The position numbers and the translations under genes are program-made. Of a DNA stretch of 64,000 nt, positions 46,867 through 54,593 are shown in pieces; position 1 is the first letter of the stretch, and the number at the start of each line of letters is the position of its first letter. This stretch comes from Sulfurisoma sediminicola (lineage in GTDB: Bacteria; Pseudomonadota; Gammaproteobacteria; Burkholderiales; Rhodocyclaceae), in assembly GCF_003865015.1 (NCBI RefSeq), contig NZ_BHVV01000003.1, positions 339,461-403,460 of the forward strand, in the 5' to 3' direction. Under the pieces are notes generated by a model. The model saw only the letters and a list, made by a program, of their open reading frames with translations. It searched no databases and was not told where the DNA came from.

Positions 46867-48162
46867 TTACGCGGCAGCCTTCTTGGCCTTGATCTTGGCC
46901 ACTTCCTCGTCCCAGCCGCCCGTGTTGACGTAGGGATTCATGCGCGGCTGCGAGACCATGTTGGCGTCGATGTCGAGACCGATGCCTTCCAGGAAGTTCA
47001 CCAGGCCGATGCGCTCGATCATCTCGCCGGTGCGCTCGTGCTCCAGCGCGTTCTCGGCGAAGAAGTCGATGATGGACTGGGCCAATTCGACCAGGCCTTC
47101 GTAATCCTCGTCCTTCTCGAGTTTCATGAAGGGGATGATCATGGTGCCCATCAGGCTGCCGATCTTCAGGTGGCTCTTGCCTCCGACGAGGATCGAGGCG
47201 CCCTTGTCCTTGCCCGGAGCCAGGGCGCCGGTCATGACGTTGACGCAGTGCATGCAGCGCACGCAGTCCTTGTTGTCGATCTCGAGGCACTGGGCATCGT
47301 TGAGCGCGACGGAGGAGATGTGGGCGGCCTTGTTGACGTCCTTGGCATCCTTGATCTGCAGGGCCTTGGTCGGGCAGCGCGAGACGACGTCGTTGACCAG
47401 CTCGTTCATGCCGTGCTTGGCGAACCACTTCTTGCCGAGCTCGTTGTCGGTGCGCATGTTGTCGCGCCAGGTGCCGATCACGGCCATGTCGGCGCGGTGA
47501 ATGGCGTTCATGCAGTCGTTGCCGCAACCGGAGAACTTGAACTTGAACTTGTAGGGCAGGGCCGGACGATGGATGTCGTCGAGGAAGGTGTTGACCACCA
47601 TCTTCTGCGCCTTGGCTTCGTCGTAGCAGGACTGTTCGCAGCGGGCCGCGCCGACGCAGGACATCGAGGTGCGCACGGCCGGGCCGGCGCCACCCATGTC
47701 GAAGCCCATTTCGTTGATCGCATCGAAGGCCGGTTGCACGTTTTCGCTGGTGCAGCCTTGCAGCATGATGTCGCCGGACTGGCCGTGCAGCGCGATGAGG
47801 CCGGATCCGTACTGGTCCCAGATGTCGCAGAACTTGCGCAGGGTGCCGGTATCGTAGTGCATGCCGGGCGGGGGCATGATGCGCAGCGTGTGGAATTCGG
47901 CGGCGTCCTTGAAGACGGCTTCGCCTTTGTCGTCCTTGATCTCGGTGAAGCGGGGAATCACGCCGCCGCCGTAGCCGATGACGCCGACCGTGCCGCCCTT
48001 CCAGTAGCCCTTGCGGGTCTTGTAGGAATGCTCGAGGTGGCCGAGCACGTCGACCATGTAATCCTTATCCTTGGCAAGGCGCTTGAGACCGGTAACGAAG
48101 CTCGGCCACGGGCCTTTTTCGAGTTCGTCCAGGTTGGGGGTGGGATGCAGTTTCTTGGCCAT
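46867..48162 (-). CDS. dsrA: Dissimilatory sulfite reductase (oxidative) alpha subunit
   Basis: This is a 431-residue subunit, first gene of the dsr operon. Cluster ligands appear as CVGAARC (C169-x5-C175) and CGNDC (C213-x3-C217), and the ferredoxin insertion as CVRCMHC (300-306). AGAGGAG precedes the start at 48160-48162. The sequence is of the reverse (oxidative) type judged by gene context, i.e. dsrEFH and dsrL present and no dsrD. Siroheme is supplied through CobA and DsrN of the same operon. Confidence 0.98.
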   Translation of the reverse strand: MAKKLHPTPNLDELEKGPWPSFVTGLKRLAKDKDYMVDVLGHLEHSYKTRKGYWKGGTVGVIGYGGGVIPRFTEIKDDKGEAVFKDAAEFHTLRIMPPPGMHYDTGTLRKFCDIWDQYGSGLIALHGQSGDIMLQGCTSENVQPAFDAINEMGFDMGGAGPAVRTSMSCVGAARCEQSCYDEAKAQKMVVNTFLDDIHRPALPYKFKFKFSGCGNDCMNAIHRADMAVIGTWRDNMRTDNELGKKWFAKHGMNELVNDVVSRCPTKALQIKDAKDVNKAAHISSVALNDAQCLEIDNKDCVRCMHCVNVMTGALAPGKDKGASILVGGKSHLKIGSLMGTMIIPFMKLEKDEDYEGLVELAQSIIDFFAENALEHERTGEMIERIGLVNFLEGIGLDIDANMVSQPRMNPYVNTGGWDEEVAKIKAKKAAA

Positions 48163-48447
48163 TCGAGTTGTCTCCTCTGTTTGGACTATTAAGGTAGCGG
48201 CGAAGAATACATCATTCCGCGTCGCTACTCAGGTTCGGTCAGATTCGGCGTTGCTGGGTGCCGCGATATTACGGAGGGGTCGGATAGCGGGCCATACCCC
48301 ACGAAGGTAAATCATACGTCCTCGTGGGAGTAGTCTTACCTACCCGAAAGGAGTATATCCTTCCACGCCTAACCGGTGATGGCCTGCCGGATGCGAGCAA
48401 TGCGATAGTGCGCCCCCGACAATACCCCCCAACGAGAGACCGCGATT
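48163..48447 (-). promoter_or_regulatory. Divergent control region between dsrA and the accessory module
   Basis: This 285-base region drives dsrA to the left and the 48448 gene to the right. It holds an inverted repeat CCCACGA (48298-48304) / TCGTGGG (48322-48328), a likely operator, with several TAC[C/T]-rich heptamers around it (e.g. TACCTAC, TACCCGA, TACCCC) that recall NarL-type half-sites, though none is a perfect match. A TATTCT on the minus strand upstream of dsrA could be a -10. I cannot place a confident -35. Confidence 0.5.
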
Positions 48448-48660
48448 GTGGACAAAGTTACCAGCCTTGACAAGTTCCGCGTGCCGATCGGCAACCAGGA
48501 AATCGAGCTGCAGCAGATGGAGTACGCGGCCGGCGGCATGCCGATGCTGCGCATCCGTATCCGCGAGCGCACCCGCTTCACGATTTTCGACATCGATGCG
48601 GTGACTGCCGATCATTGGGCGAAGCGCATGGCGGAATGGGCTGCGGCCCAGCCGCGCTAG
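48448..48660 (+). CDS. Small conserved-looking protein next to dsrA
   Basis: This is a 70-residue soluble protein from GTG 48448, preceded by ACGAGAG. It reads FRVPIGNQEIELQQMEYAAG, then MPMLRIRIRERTRFTIFDID, ending in AKRMAEWAAAQ. It predicts a few beta strands and a helix. It resembles short unnamed proteins (possibly DUF6967-type, from memory) seen near sulfur-oxidation genes. Function is unknown. It leads a co-oriented set with the Cas6-like gene 18 bases downstream. Confidence 0.65.
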   Translation: MDKVTSLDKFRVPIGNQEIELQQMEYAAGGMPMLRIRIRERTRFTIFDIDAVTADHWAKRMAEWAAAQPR

Positions 48661-48678
48661 CCGGGCGGGGGCAAGGCA

Positions 48679-49305
48679 ATGTCCAATCCCACCGACGAAC
48701 CGAAGGCCGACGCGGTCGACCTGGTCTTCGCCCTGCGCGGTCGCGCCATCATGGCCGACTATGCCGAGCGCCTGCGCGACGAGCTGTTGCGCTGCCTGCC
48801 CTGGCTCGGCGACGAAGCGCAGGTGGGGGTGCACCCTCTCGGTGGCTTGTCGGACGGCGAGGGTGAGCATTACCTTTCCGGGCGGTCGCGCTTGACCCTG
48901 CGCGTGCCGCGGGGCCGGGTCGAGCAGGCGCAGGCGCTGTCCGGCCAGCGTCTCGACCTCGGCGGGTCGGCCGAGGTCGGGCGCGCCACCCCGCGCGAAC
49001 TCATGCCCGCCGCGGTGTTGTATTCTTCGTTCGTCGCCTACGGGCCGGCGGAAGAGGCCGCCTTCATGGCCGAGTGCCACCGTGAAGTCGGGGGCTTGGC
49101 TTTCAGGAATGCGTACCTCATCTGTGGCAAGGCGCGGCGCGCGGGCGGCGGCGCCACCGAGGTGTTCGGCTTCAGCCTCATGGTGCATAGCCTGTCGGCC
49201 GAAGAGTCGCTGCGACTGCAGGCGGGCGGGCTGGGCGTGGAGCGCCAGCGCGGCTGCGGCATTTTCGTGCCGCACAAGTCGATCGCGGCCGTCGGCGACG
49301 GTTAG
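48679..49305 (+). CDS. Stand-alone Cas6/Cmx6-like RNA-processing protein
   Basis: This is a 208-residue protein that closely follows the Cas6 variant Cmx6 (type I-MYXAN) course: VDLVFALRGRAI at the start, VGVHPLGG and SGRSRLTLRVPR in the middle, and the signature FSLMVHSLSAEESLRLQ with a C-terminal glycine-rich loop GLGVERQRGCGIFVP (residues 184-198). Cas6 proteins bind and cut repeat RNA in CRISPR transcripts. No CRISPR array or other cas gene is in the window. It is 18 bases after the 70-residue gene and 100 bases before the DsrC paralogue, so a role in RNA processing or regulation of dsr is conceivable. Catalytic residues were not established. Confidence 0.75.
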   Translation: MSNPTDEPKADAVDLVFALRGRAIMADYAERLRDELLRCLPWLGDEAQVGVHPLGGLSDGEGEHYLSGRSRLTLRVPRGRVEQAQALSGQRLDLGGSAEVGRATPRELMPAAVLYSSFVAYGPAEEAAFMAECHREVGGLAFRNAYLICGKARRAGGGATEVFGFSLMVHSLSAEESLRLQAGGLGVERQRGCGIFVPHKSIAAVGDG

Positions 49306-49405
49306 AGCCAGTTCAATGCAGGGGGCGACGACGAGTGCCGCCGGCGCCGCAAACCGATGTAGAACAGTTTTTCATCCATCAACAACCCATCAAAGGAGAA
49401 CACTT

Positions 49406-49744
49406 ATGTCCTTAGTGATCAACGGAGTCGAAAAAGAGACCGATGCCGATGGCTTCCTGGTCGAAGCCGACCTGAGCGAGGAGGCGATCAACGACATCGC
49501 CGCCGCCCAGGGCGTGACGCTGACCGACGAGCACCGCGCCGTCATCAACTATCTGCGCCAGAAGTACACGGAAGACGGCCACACCCCCAACCTGCGCAAC
49601 CTGATGAAGGGCCTCGAGGAAGACGGCGTGCTGACCGAAGTCTCCAGTGCCAAGCTGTTCGACCTGTTCCCGGACGGCGGTGCCGCCAAGCAGGGCGTCA
49701 AGATCGCCGGCCTGCCCAAGCCTTTCGGCAAGGGTGGCTACTGA
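49406..49744 (+). CDS. DsrC paralogue without cysteines (RspA/TusE-like)
   Basis: This is a 112-residue DsrC/TusE-family protein from the ATG at 49406 after AAAGGAG. VTLTDEHRAVINYLRQKYTE and FDLFPDGGAAKQGVKIAGLPKP align with DsrC, but the two redox cysteines are replaced: QACKIAG becomes KQGVKIAG, and PTGCV becomes FGKGGY. No cysteine remains anywhere, so sulfur transfer is impossible. Cys-less DsrC relatives in sulfur oxidisers have been proposed to be regulatory. Its place in the divergent module beside dsrA supports such a role. Confidence 0.88.
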   Translation: MSLVINGVEKETDADGFLVEADLSEEAINDIAAAQGVTLTDEHRAVINYLRQKYTEDGHTPNLRNLMKGLEEDGVLTEVSSAKLFDLFPDGGAAKQGVKIAGLPKPFGKGGY

Positions 49745-49920
49745 TTAAGTTCCCCCGGCCCCCTTTCACGAAAGGGGGAGCCTGCTTGCTCGCCGCGCTC
49801 GTAAATTGCGGATCGACGATGCAAGTGGCGGAGCGGTTTGCGCCTTCGGCGCGTGCCGCTTTGCCTCGGGGCGGCCCTTCGGCAAAGCTGCAACCTTTTC
49901 GCACAGAATAGCCCCCCATC

Positions 49921-50550
49921 ATGGCAGTTCGCGTTTTCAACAAGTTCCACACTTCGGGCGCGCGCTCGCCGAAGATGCTCGCTTCGGTGGTGGCGATGCT
50001 CGCCTGGAAACTGGCGATCGAATCGATCAAGCGCATGCGCAAGGCGTATTACGACATCGATGCCGGCAAGCCCTATTTCGATTTCGTCTGCGAATTCCTC
50101 GTCTTCCTCGCCCACGCGGCGGACCGCATCGCCTATCGCTCGCTCGATGCCGAGAAGCGCAGCGAGTTCACCACGGCGCTGGCGATCCGGCTGGCCGAGA
50201 TGGTGGAGGAAAGCCGTAGCGAGCTGCTCGGCGACGCCGAGCCGGGCGCCGGCCATCGCGACTTCATAGCACTCTTCAACCGCCGCGGTGCCGACTACGG
50301 CGAGTACGACTACGGCCCGGCCGGTCCCGATTTCGGCTTCAAGCGCATGTTCGCCTCCGCGCTGCGCGAGATCCTGCCCGAGAAGGATCAGCTCTGGGTC
50401 ATCGACCAGGCCATGGACATCGAGGCACCCGACGCCATCAAGGCGCTGGAAAAGACCATGGCCGGCCTCTTCGGCGGCGCCGCAGCCGCGCAGCCCGGTG
50501 CCGGCGAGCGGGCCAAGGCCCAGACCAGCAGCGGCATGGGCGGCGAGTGA
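49921..50550 (+). CDS. Unrecognised helical protein in the dsr-linked module
   Basis: This is a 209-residue cytosolic protein. It is mostly helical: KMLASVVAMLAWKLAIESIK, FDFVCEFLVFLAHAADRIAY, EFTTALAIRLAEMVEESRSE. A YGEYDYG stretch leads into FKRMFASALREILPEKDQ. The C-terminal 40 residues are Gly/Ala-rich. No family is recognised. It begins 176 bases after the DsrC paralogue, across a GC-rich spacer with GGCCCCCTTTC-ACGAAAGGGGG-like inverted arms, and ends five bases before the dioxygenase gene, so those two are cotranscribed. Confidence 0.6.
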   Translation: MAVRVFNKFHTSGARSPKMLASVVAMLAWKLAIESIKRMRKAYYDIDAGKPYFDFVCEFLVFLAHAADRIAYRSLDAEKRSEFTTALAIRLAEMVEESRSELLGDAEPGAGHRDFIALFNRRGADYGEYDYGPAGPDFGFKRMFASALREILPEKDQLWVIDQAMDIEAPDAIKALEKTMAGLFGGAAAAQPGAGERAKAQTSSGMGGE

Positions 50551-50554
50551 GCAC

Positions 50555-51445
50555 ATGATGAACGCATCGCCTTTCGATCTGAACAACGCCGCCGGCTACG
50601 CCGCCTGGCGCGAGAAAAAGTCGGCGCTGGCGCCACGGCGGCTCGAGGACATCGTCGTCGAGATCGACGACCCGCGCGCGCTCTCCGCGGCCGAGCGGCA
50701 GCGCATCGTCGAGGTCTGCGCCAACACCAACATGGTGATCTACGTCGGCAAGACCGGCGGCGATCCCGACAAGGAAATCCCGCGCAAGCTGGGCCTGCAG
50801 CTCGGCATGAAGACGCTCGACGGCCACTGGCTCACCGACAACGACGGCATCTCGCCGCTGTCGGTCAAGGGCGCCGAGGAGCGCGGTGAGCGCAAGGAAT
50901 TCATCCCCTACACCGACAAGCCCATCCGCTGGCACACCGACGGCTACTACAACGTGCCGGAGCGGACCATCCGCGGCCTCATCCTGCACTGCGTGCAGAG
51001 CGCGGCCACGGGCGGCGACAACCAGCTGCTCGATCACGAGCTCGCCTACCTGCTGCTGCGCGACGAGAACCCTGAGCACATCCGGGCGCTGGCGCAGCCC
51101 GACGTCATGACCATTCCGGCGCGCACCGACGACGACGGCATCGCCCGCCCCGATCAGCCCGGGCCGGTGTTCTCGGTCGATGCCGACGGATTTCTGCACA
51201 TGCGCTACACCGCGCGCACCAAGAGCATCCTGTGGCAGGGCGATGCCGCGACCCGGGCGGCAGTCGCCGCGCTCGAGCGCATCCTCGCCACCCCGACGCC
51301 ATGGACCCTTCACGGCCGCCTCGAGCCGGGCATGGGGCTGGTCTGCAACAACGTGCTGCACGACCGCAGCGGCTTCACCGAGACGCCGGAGCAACGCCGC
51401 CTGCTCTATCGCGCCCGCTATTACGAGCGCATTTCCGCCGGTTAA
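50555..51445 (+). CDS. TauD/TfdA-family Fe(II)/2-oxoglutarate dioxygenase
   Basis: This is a 296-residue protein. The iron facial triad is visible: H127 and D129 in IRWHTDGYYN and the distal H269 in NNVLHDRSGF; Arg286 in LLYRARYYE suits 2-oxoglutarate binding. LGLQLGMKTLDGHWLTDND is conserved in a subgroup near dsr loci. TauD-type enzymes release sulfite from sulfonates, which would feed directly into the sulfite pool of sulfur oxidation; the substrate here is unproven. The start at 50555 is favoured by GGCGAG eight bases upstream. Confidence 0.8.
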   Translation: MMNASPFDLNNAAGYAAWREKKSALAPRRLEDIVVEIDDPRALSAAERQRIVEVCANTNMVIYVGKTGGDPDKEIPRKLGLQLGMKTLDGHWLTDNDGISPLSVKGAEERGERKEFIPYTDKPIRWHTDGYYNVPERTIRGLILHCVQSAATGGDNQLLDHELAYLLLRDENPEHIRALAQPDVMTIPARTDDDGIARPDQPGPVFSVDADGFLHMRYTARTKSILWQGDAATRAAVAALERILATPTPWTLHGRLEPGMGLVCNNVLHDRSGFTETPEQRRLLYRARYYERISAG

Positions 51446-51603
51446 GCGTCGCCTCGCTTCCCCCTCCGGCGCGATACGGCAGGGCGACCGCGCAGGAAAT
51501 TTTCGGGGATTCATGCACCGGATTGTGCGGTGCAGCAGTATACTTTCCGCGGAATAGCCGTTCGCGCTGCCTGCGCAGGCGGGTGCGAAGTCGCGAGGTC
51601 GAT

Positions 51604-53931
51604 ATGACGCCACAGGAACTCAAACAATTTCTCGCCGAGAAGGTCCCGATGTTCGAGGGCTTCGACGCGGCCAGGCTCGAGGAGATCGCCGCCCTGTCGG
51701 AGTTGCGCACCTTCGAAGGCAACGAGGCCATCCTCGAATGCGGCGCGGCCGGCAGCTTCTTCGGCGTGCTGGTCAGTGGCCACGCCGAGATATCGGTAAC
51801 CGACAGCCATGGCGGGCGGGTGCAGGTAGCCAAGCTGGAAGACGGCGACGTCTTCGGCGAGATGTCTCTCCTGACCGGCGACCGCACCGTCGCCGACGTC
51901 ATCGCCGGCAACCGCTGCTTCGTGCTGATGATCCCGCAGGCGGTGTTCAACAGCCGCATCATCGTCAACCCCCGCGCCATCACCTACCTCGCCAAGCTGC
52001 TGGCCGACCGCGCCCGTGCCCAGGCCGTCGACATCACCAGCCGCCAGCTGCACGACCGCGCCCTGGCGCAATCGTCGGATCCCTACGCGCTGAGCCTCCA
52101 GACCGATGTGCCGGGCAAGATCCTCTCGCTCAACGTCGGCGTCAGCCAGATCCATTTCGGCGTCTACGACACCCAGGACGACCGCAACGACGTCCACGGC
52201 ATCATCGACAACAGCGACGCCACGACGGCCCGCATCACGCTGACCGCCGGCGGCAAGGTCACCAAGCGCGAGCGGCCGGCCTTCCCGCTCGAGGACTTCC
52301 TCAAGATCGTCTTCGAGTCGATGCAGTCGCTCGAGGATGCCTACCTGTTCACCCCCTTCGAGGTCGTCGCCGTCGGCCACCGCGTCGTCCACGGTGGATC
52401 CAAGTTCTCCAGCGCGGCGGTGATCACGCCGCAGGTGATCGGCGAAATCGAGGCGCTGTCGGGCTTCGCGCCGCTGCACAACCCGCACAACCTCGTCGGC
52501 ATCCGCCAGGCGATGAAGTTCTTCCCCACCGCGCCGCACGTCGCGGTGTTCGACACCGCCTTCCACCAGACGCTGGCGCCCTACGCCTACCTCTACGGCC
52601 TGCCCTACGACCTCTACAAGAAGGAGGGCATCCGCCGCTACGGCTTCCACGGCACCTCGCACCGCTACATCTCGCTCAAGGCCGCCGAGGTCTTGAAGCG
52701 CCCGCTGGGCGAGCTCGAGATCATCTCCTGCCACCTCGGCATAGGCTCCTCGATCTGCGCCATCGACCACGGCCGCTCGGTCGACACCACCATGGGCATG
52801 ACACCCTCCGACGGCCTCATCATGGCCAGCCGCGCGGGCAGCATCGACCCGGCGGTGATGATCCACCTGATGGACCACTTCGGCATGTCGCCCGAGGCGC
52901 TGGGCAAGCTCATCAACACCGAGAGTGGCCTCAAGGGTATATCGGGGATTTCCGGCGACATCCACGAGATCGAGGAAGCCGCGGCCGAAGGCCACCACCG
53001 GGCTCTGCTCGCGCACAAGGCGTATTGCTACCAGGTGCGCAAGAACATCGGCGCCTACGTCGCGGCGATGGGCGGGGTGGACGTGCTCGCCTTCACCGGC
53101 GACATCGGCGAAACCAGCCCGACGGTGCGCAGCCTCGCCTGCCAGGGCCTCGCCTACATGGGCATCAAGCTCGACGAGGAAAGGAACCGCAAGCTCGAGC
53201 ACGAGGGCTGCTGCGGCATGATCTCCGCCGACGATTCGCCGGTCAAGGTGATGGTCATCGCCAACGACGACGAGCGGCTGGTGGCCTGGGAGGCGCTGCG
53301 CGCGGTCGAGCGCAACCAGATCACGCTGTCGATCCAGGACGAGGAGGCGGCGCCGATCCCCATCGAGATCTCCGCCCACCACGTTCACCTTGCCCAGAGT
53401 GATGTCGACAAGCTGTTCGGTCCCGGCCACCAGCTCACGCCGGAGCATGAGCTGTCGCAGCCCGGCCAGTTCGCCTGCAAGGAGAAGGTCGATCTCGTCG
53501 GCCCCAAGGGCACCATCGCCAACGTGCGCGTGCTCGGCCCGACGCGCAAGGAAACCCAGGTCGAGATCGCCATGACCGAGCAGTTCAAGCTCGGCATCCA
53601 GCCGCCGATCCGCGAATCGGGCGACCTCGCCAACACCCCGGGCATCACCCTCAAGGGCAGCCATGGCACGGCCGCCATCGAGCGCGGCGTGATCTGCGCC
53701 CAACGCCACATCCACATGTCGCCCGAGGACGCGATGAAGCTGCGGCTGCGCGACAAGTACGTCGTGCGCGTGCGCGTCGAGGGCGACCGCGAGCTGATCT
53801 ACGGCGACGTCGTGGTGCGGGTCAACCCCAACTACCGCCTCGCCATGCACATCGATACCGACGAGGGCAACGCCGCCAACATCCGCACCGGCATGCTCGG
53901 CTACATCGAGGAAATCCAGAGCCGCCGCTGA
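51604..53931 (+). CDS. cNMP-binding / acetate kinase / PduL phosphotransacylase fusion
   Basis: This is a 775-residue three-part protein. Residues about 15-135 form a cyclic-nucleotide-binding domain with VFGEMSLLTGDRTVADV. Residues about 171-575 are an acetate/propionate kinase: VGHRVVHGG, VFDTAFHQTLAPYAY, YGFHGTSHRYIS, MASRAGSIDP and FTGDIGETSP. Residues about 585-775 are PduL, a Zn-dependent phosphate acyltransferase, with ISAHHVHLAQSD and ICAQRHIHMSPEDA. The chain thus holds both steps of acetyl-CoA to acetate plus ATP, or the reverse. The N-terminal kinase phosphate loop is degenerate (LNVGVSQIHFG for NxGSSSxK). It lies 158 bases after the dioxygenase, with TATACT at 51539-51544 as a possible -10. 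Confidence 0.92.
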   Translation: MTPQELKQFLAEKVPMFEGFDAARLEEIAALSELRTFEGNEAILECGAAGSFFGVLVSGHAEISVTDSHGGRVQVAKLEDGDVFGEMSLLTGDRTVADVIAGNRCFVLMIPQAVFNSRIIVNPRAITYLAKLLADRARAQAVDITSRQLHDRALAQSSDPYALSLQTDVPGKILSLNVGVSQIHFGVYDTQDDRNDVHGIIDNSDATTARITLTAGGKVTKRERPAFPLEDFLKIVFESMQSLEDAYLFTPFEVVAVGHRVVHGGSKFSSAAVITPQVIGEIEALSGFAPLHNPHNLVGIRQAMKFFPTAPHVAVFDTAFHQTLAPYAYLYGLPYDLYKKEGIRRYGFHGTSHRYISLKAAEVLKRPLGELEIISCHLGIGSSICAIDHGRSVDTTMGMTPSDGLIMASRAGSIDPAVMIHLMDHFGMSPEALGKLINTESGLKGISGISGDIHEIEEAAAEGHHRALLAHKAYCYQVRKNIGAYVAAMGGVDVLAFTGDIGETSPTVRSLACQGLAYMGIKLDEERNRKLEHEGCCGMISADDSPVKVMVIANDDERLVAWEALRAVERNQITLSIQDEEAAPIPIEISAHHVHLAQSDVDKLFGPGHQLTPEHELSQPGQFACKEKVDLVGPKGTIANVRVLGPTRKETQVEIAMTEQFKLGIQPPIRESGDLANTPGITLKGSHGTAAIERGVICAQRHIHMSPEDAMKLRLRDKYVVRVRVEGDRELIYGDVVVRVNPNYRLAMHIDTDEGNAANIRTGMLGYIEEIQSRR

Positions 53932-53946
53932 GTTCCGCCGTCCACG

Positions 53947-53971
53947 CAACAGCGGGCGCCGCCCGCTGTTG
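53947..53971 (+). terminator. Hairpin after the acetate kinase-PduL gene
   Basis: CAACAGCGGG and CCCGCTGTTG form a perfect 10-bp stem (extendable) over a five-base loop, 15 bases after the stop codon. No T-run follows. It is likely the end of the upstream transcript. Its last bases overlap the Crp/Fnr-type palindrome. Confidence 0.5.
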
Positions 53972-53982
53972 ACGTATGTCAA
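53969..53982 (+). promoter_or_regulatory. Crp/Fnr-type palindrome upstream of hemerythrin gene
   Basis: TTGACGTATGTCAA is a perfect palindrome of TTGAC-N4-GTCAA, close to the FNR/ANR/DNR core TTGAT-N4-ATCAA. It ends 71 bases before the GTG start of the bacteriohemerythrin gene, which suits activation by an oxygen- or NO-responsive regulator. Confidence 0.55.
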
Positions 53983-54053
53983 TAGACATAGGCGCGCCGT
54001 AGTGGAAAATTGGCGTTCGCAGCCAGCGCACTGCGCCGACGAGAGGTCTGATC

Positions 54054-54527
54054 GTGCTAATCCATTGGGGCCAGAGGTTCGAGACCGGCATCACCGAAAT
54101 CGATCGCGAGCATCGCCATCTCGTCGATCTGACGAATTCGCTCAGCGCCTCGCTGGAAAAGCCGGAACCCCATATCCTGCAATCGGTGTTCATGCAGTTG
54201 GCGGGGTACATCTGCCACCATCTGGTTTCCGAGGAAACGCTGGCCGCCCACCACCGCGTCGATGCGGCCCTGCAGCAGCGGCTGCAGCAGGAGCATCAAG
54301 CGTTCGTCGCGGAAATCGGCCGTCTGCAGAAGAAGATGGAGTCCGATCCCGTCCACACCGCCCAGGCCTTGCAGGCCTGCCTCACGGACTTCATCAACCA
54401 TCACGTGCTCGTCACCGATTTCGAGCTGGCGGCGGCGCTGCCGAAGGAACACCCGCAGCGCCATCACGAAGCCAGCGAGGCGGAGCATCGCGTTCGTACC
54501 CTGCACGGGGTAGGCGGCAAGTCGTAA
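54054..54527 (+). CDS. Bacteriohemerythrin
   Basis: This is a 157-residue oxygen-binding di-iron protein from GTG 54054, with GAGAGG eight bases upstream. Hemerythrin ligands are recognisable: H20 in IDREHRHL, H56 and E60 in CHHLVSEET, H81 in QQEHQAF, H117 and D122 in NHHVLVTD. The histidine expected four residues before H81 is a leucine (L77), so one of the usual seven ligands appears lost. It probably binds oxygen or senses it in the cytosol. It is convergent with the type I secretion adaptor gene. Confidence 0.82.
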   Translation: MLIHWGQRFETGITEIDREHRHLVDLTNSLSASLEKPEPHILQSVFMQLAGYICHHLVSEETLAAHHRVDAALQQRLQQEHQAFVAEIGRLQKKMESDPVHTAQALQACLTDFINHHVLVTDFELAAALPKEHPQRHHEASEAEHRVRTLHGVGGKS

Positions 54528-54593
54528 CGCGTCCTGTCGTCGCGCCGATCGAACGAAATCCAGCCGGCCGACACCGGCGGATAGCGCGGCGGG

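Noticed and set aside
34625..48162. Reductive (sulfate-reducer) interpretation of the dsr genes
   Set aside because: dsrL and dsrEFH are present and no dsrD is seen, which is the pattern of sulfur oxidisers.
48679..49305. Existence of a CRISPR-Cas locus around the Cas6-like gene
   Set aside because: I found no repeat-spacer array and no other cas gene anywhere in the window.
51511..53982. 823-codon minus-strand frame opposite the acetate kinase-PduL gene
   Set aside because: The sense strand encodes three clear domains in one frame; the antisense translation shows no motif.
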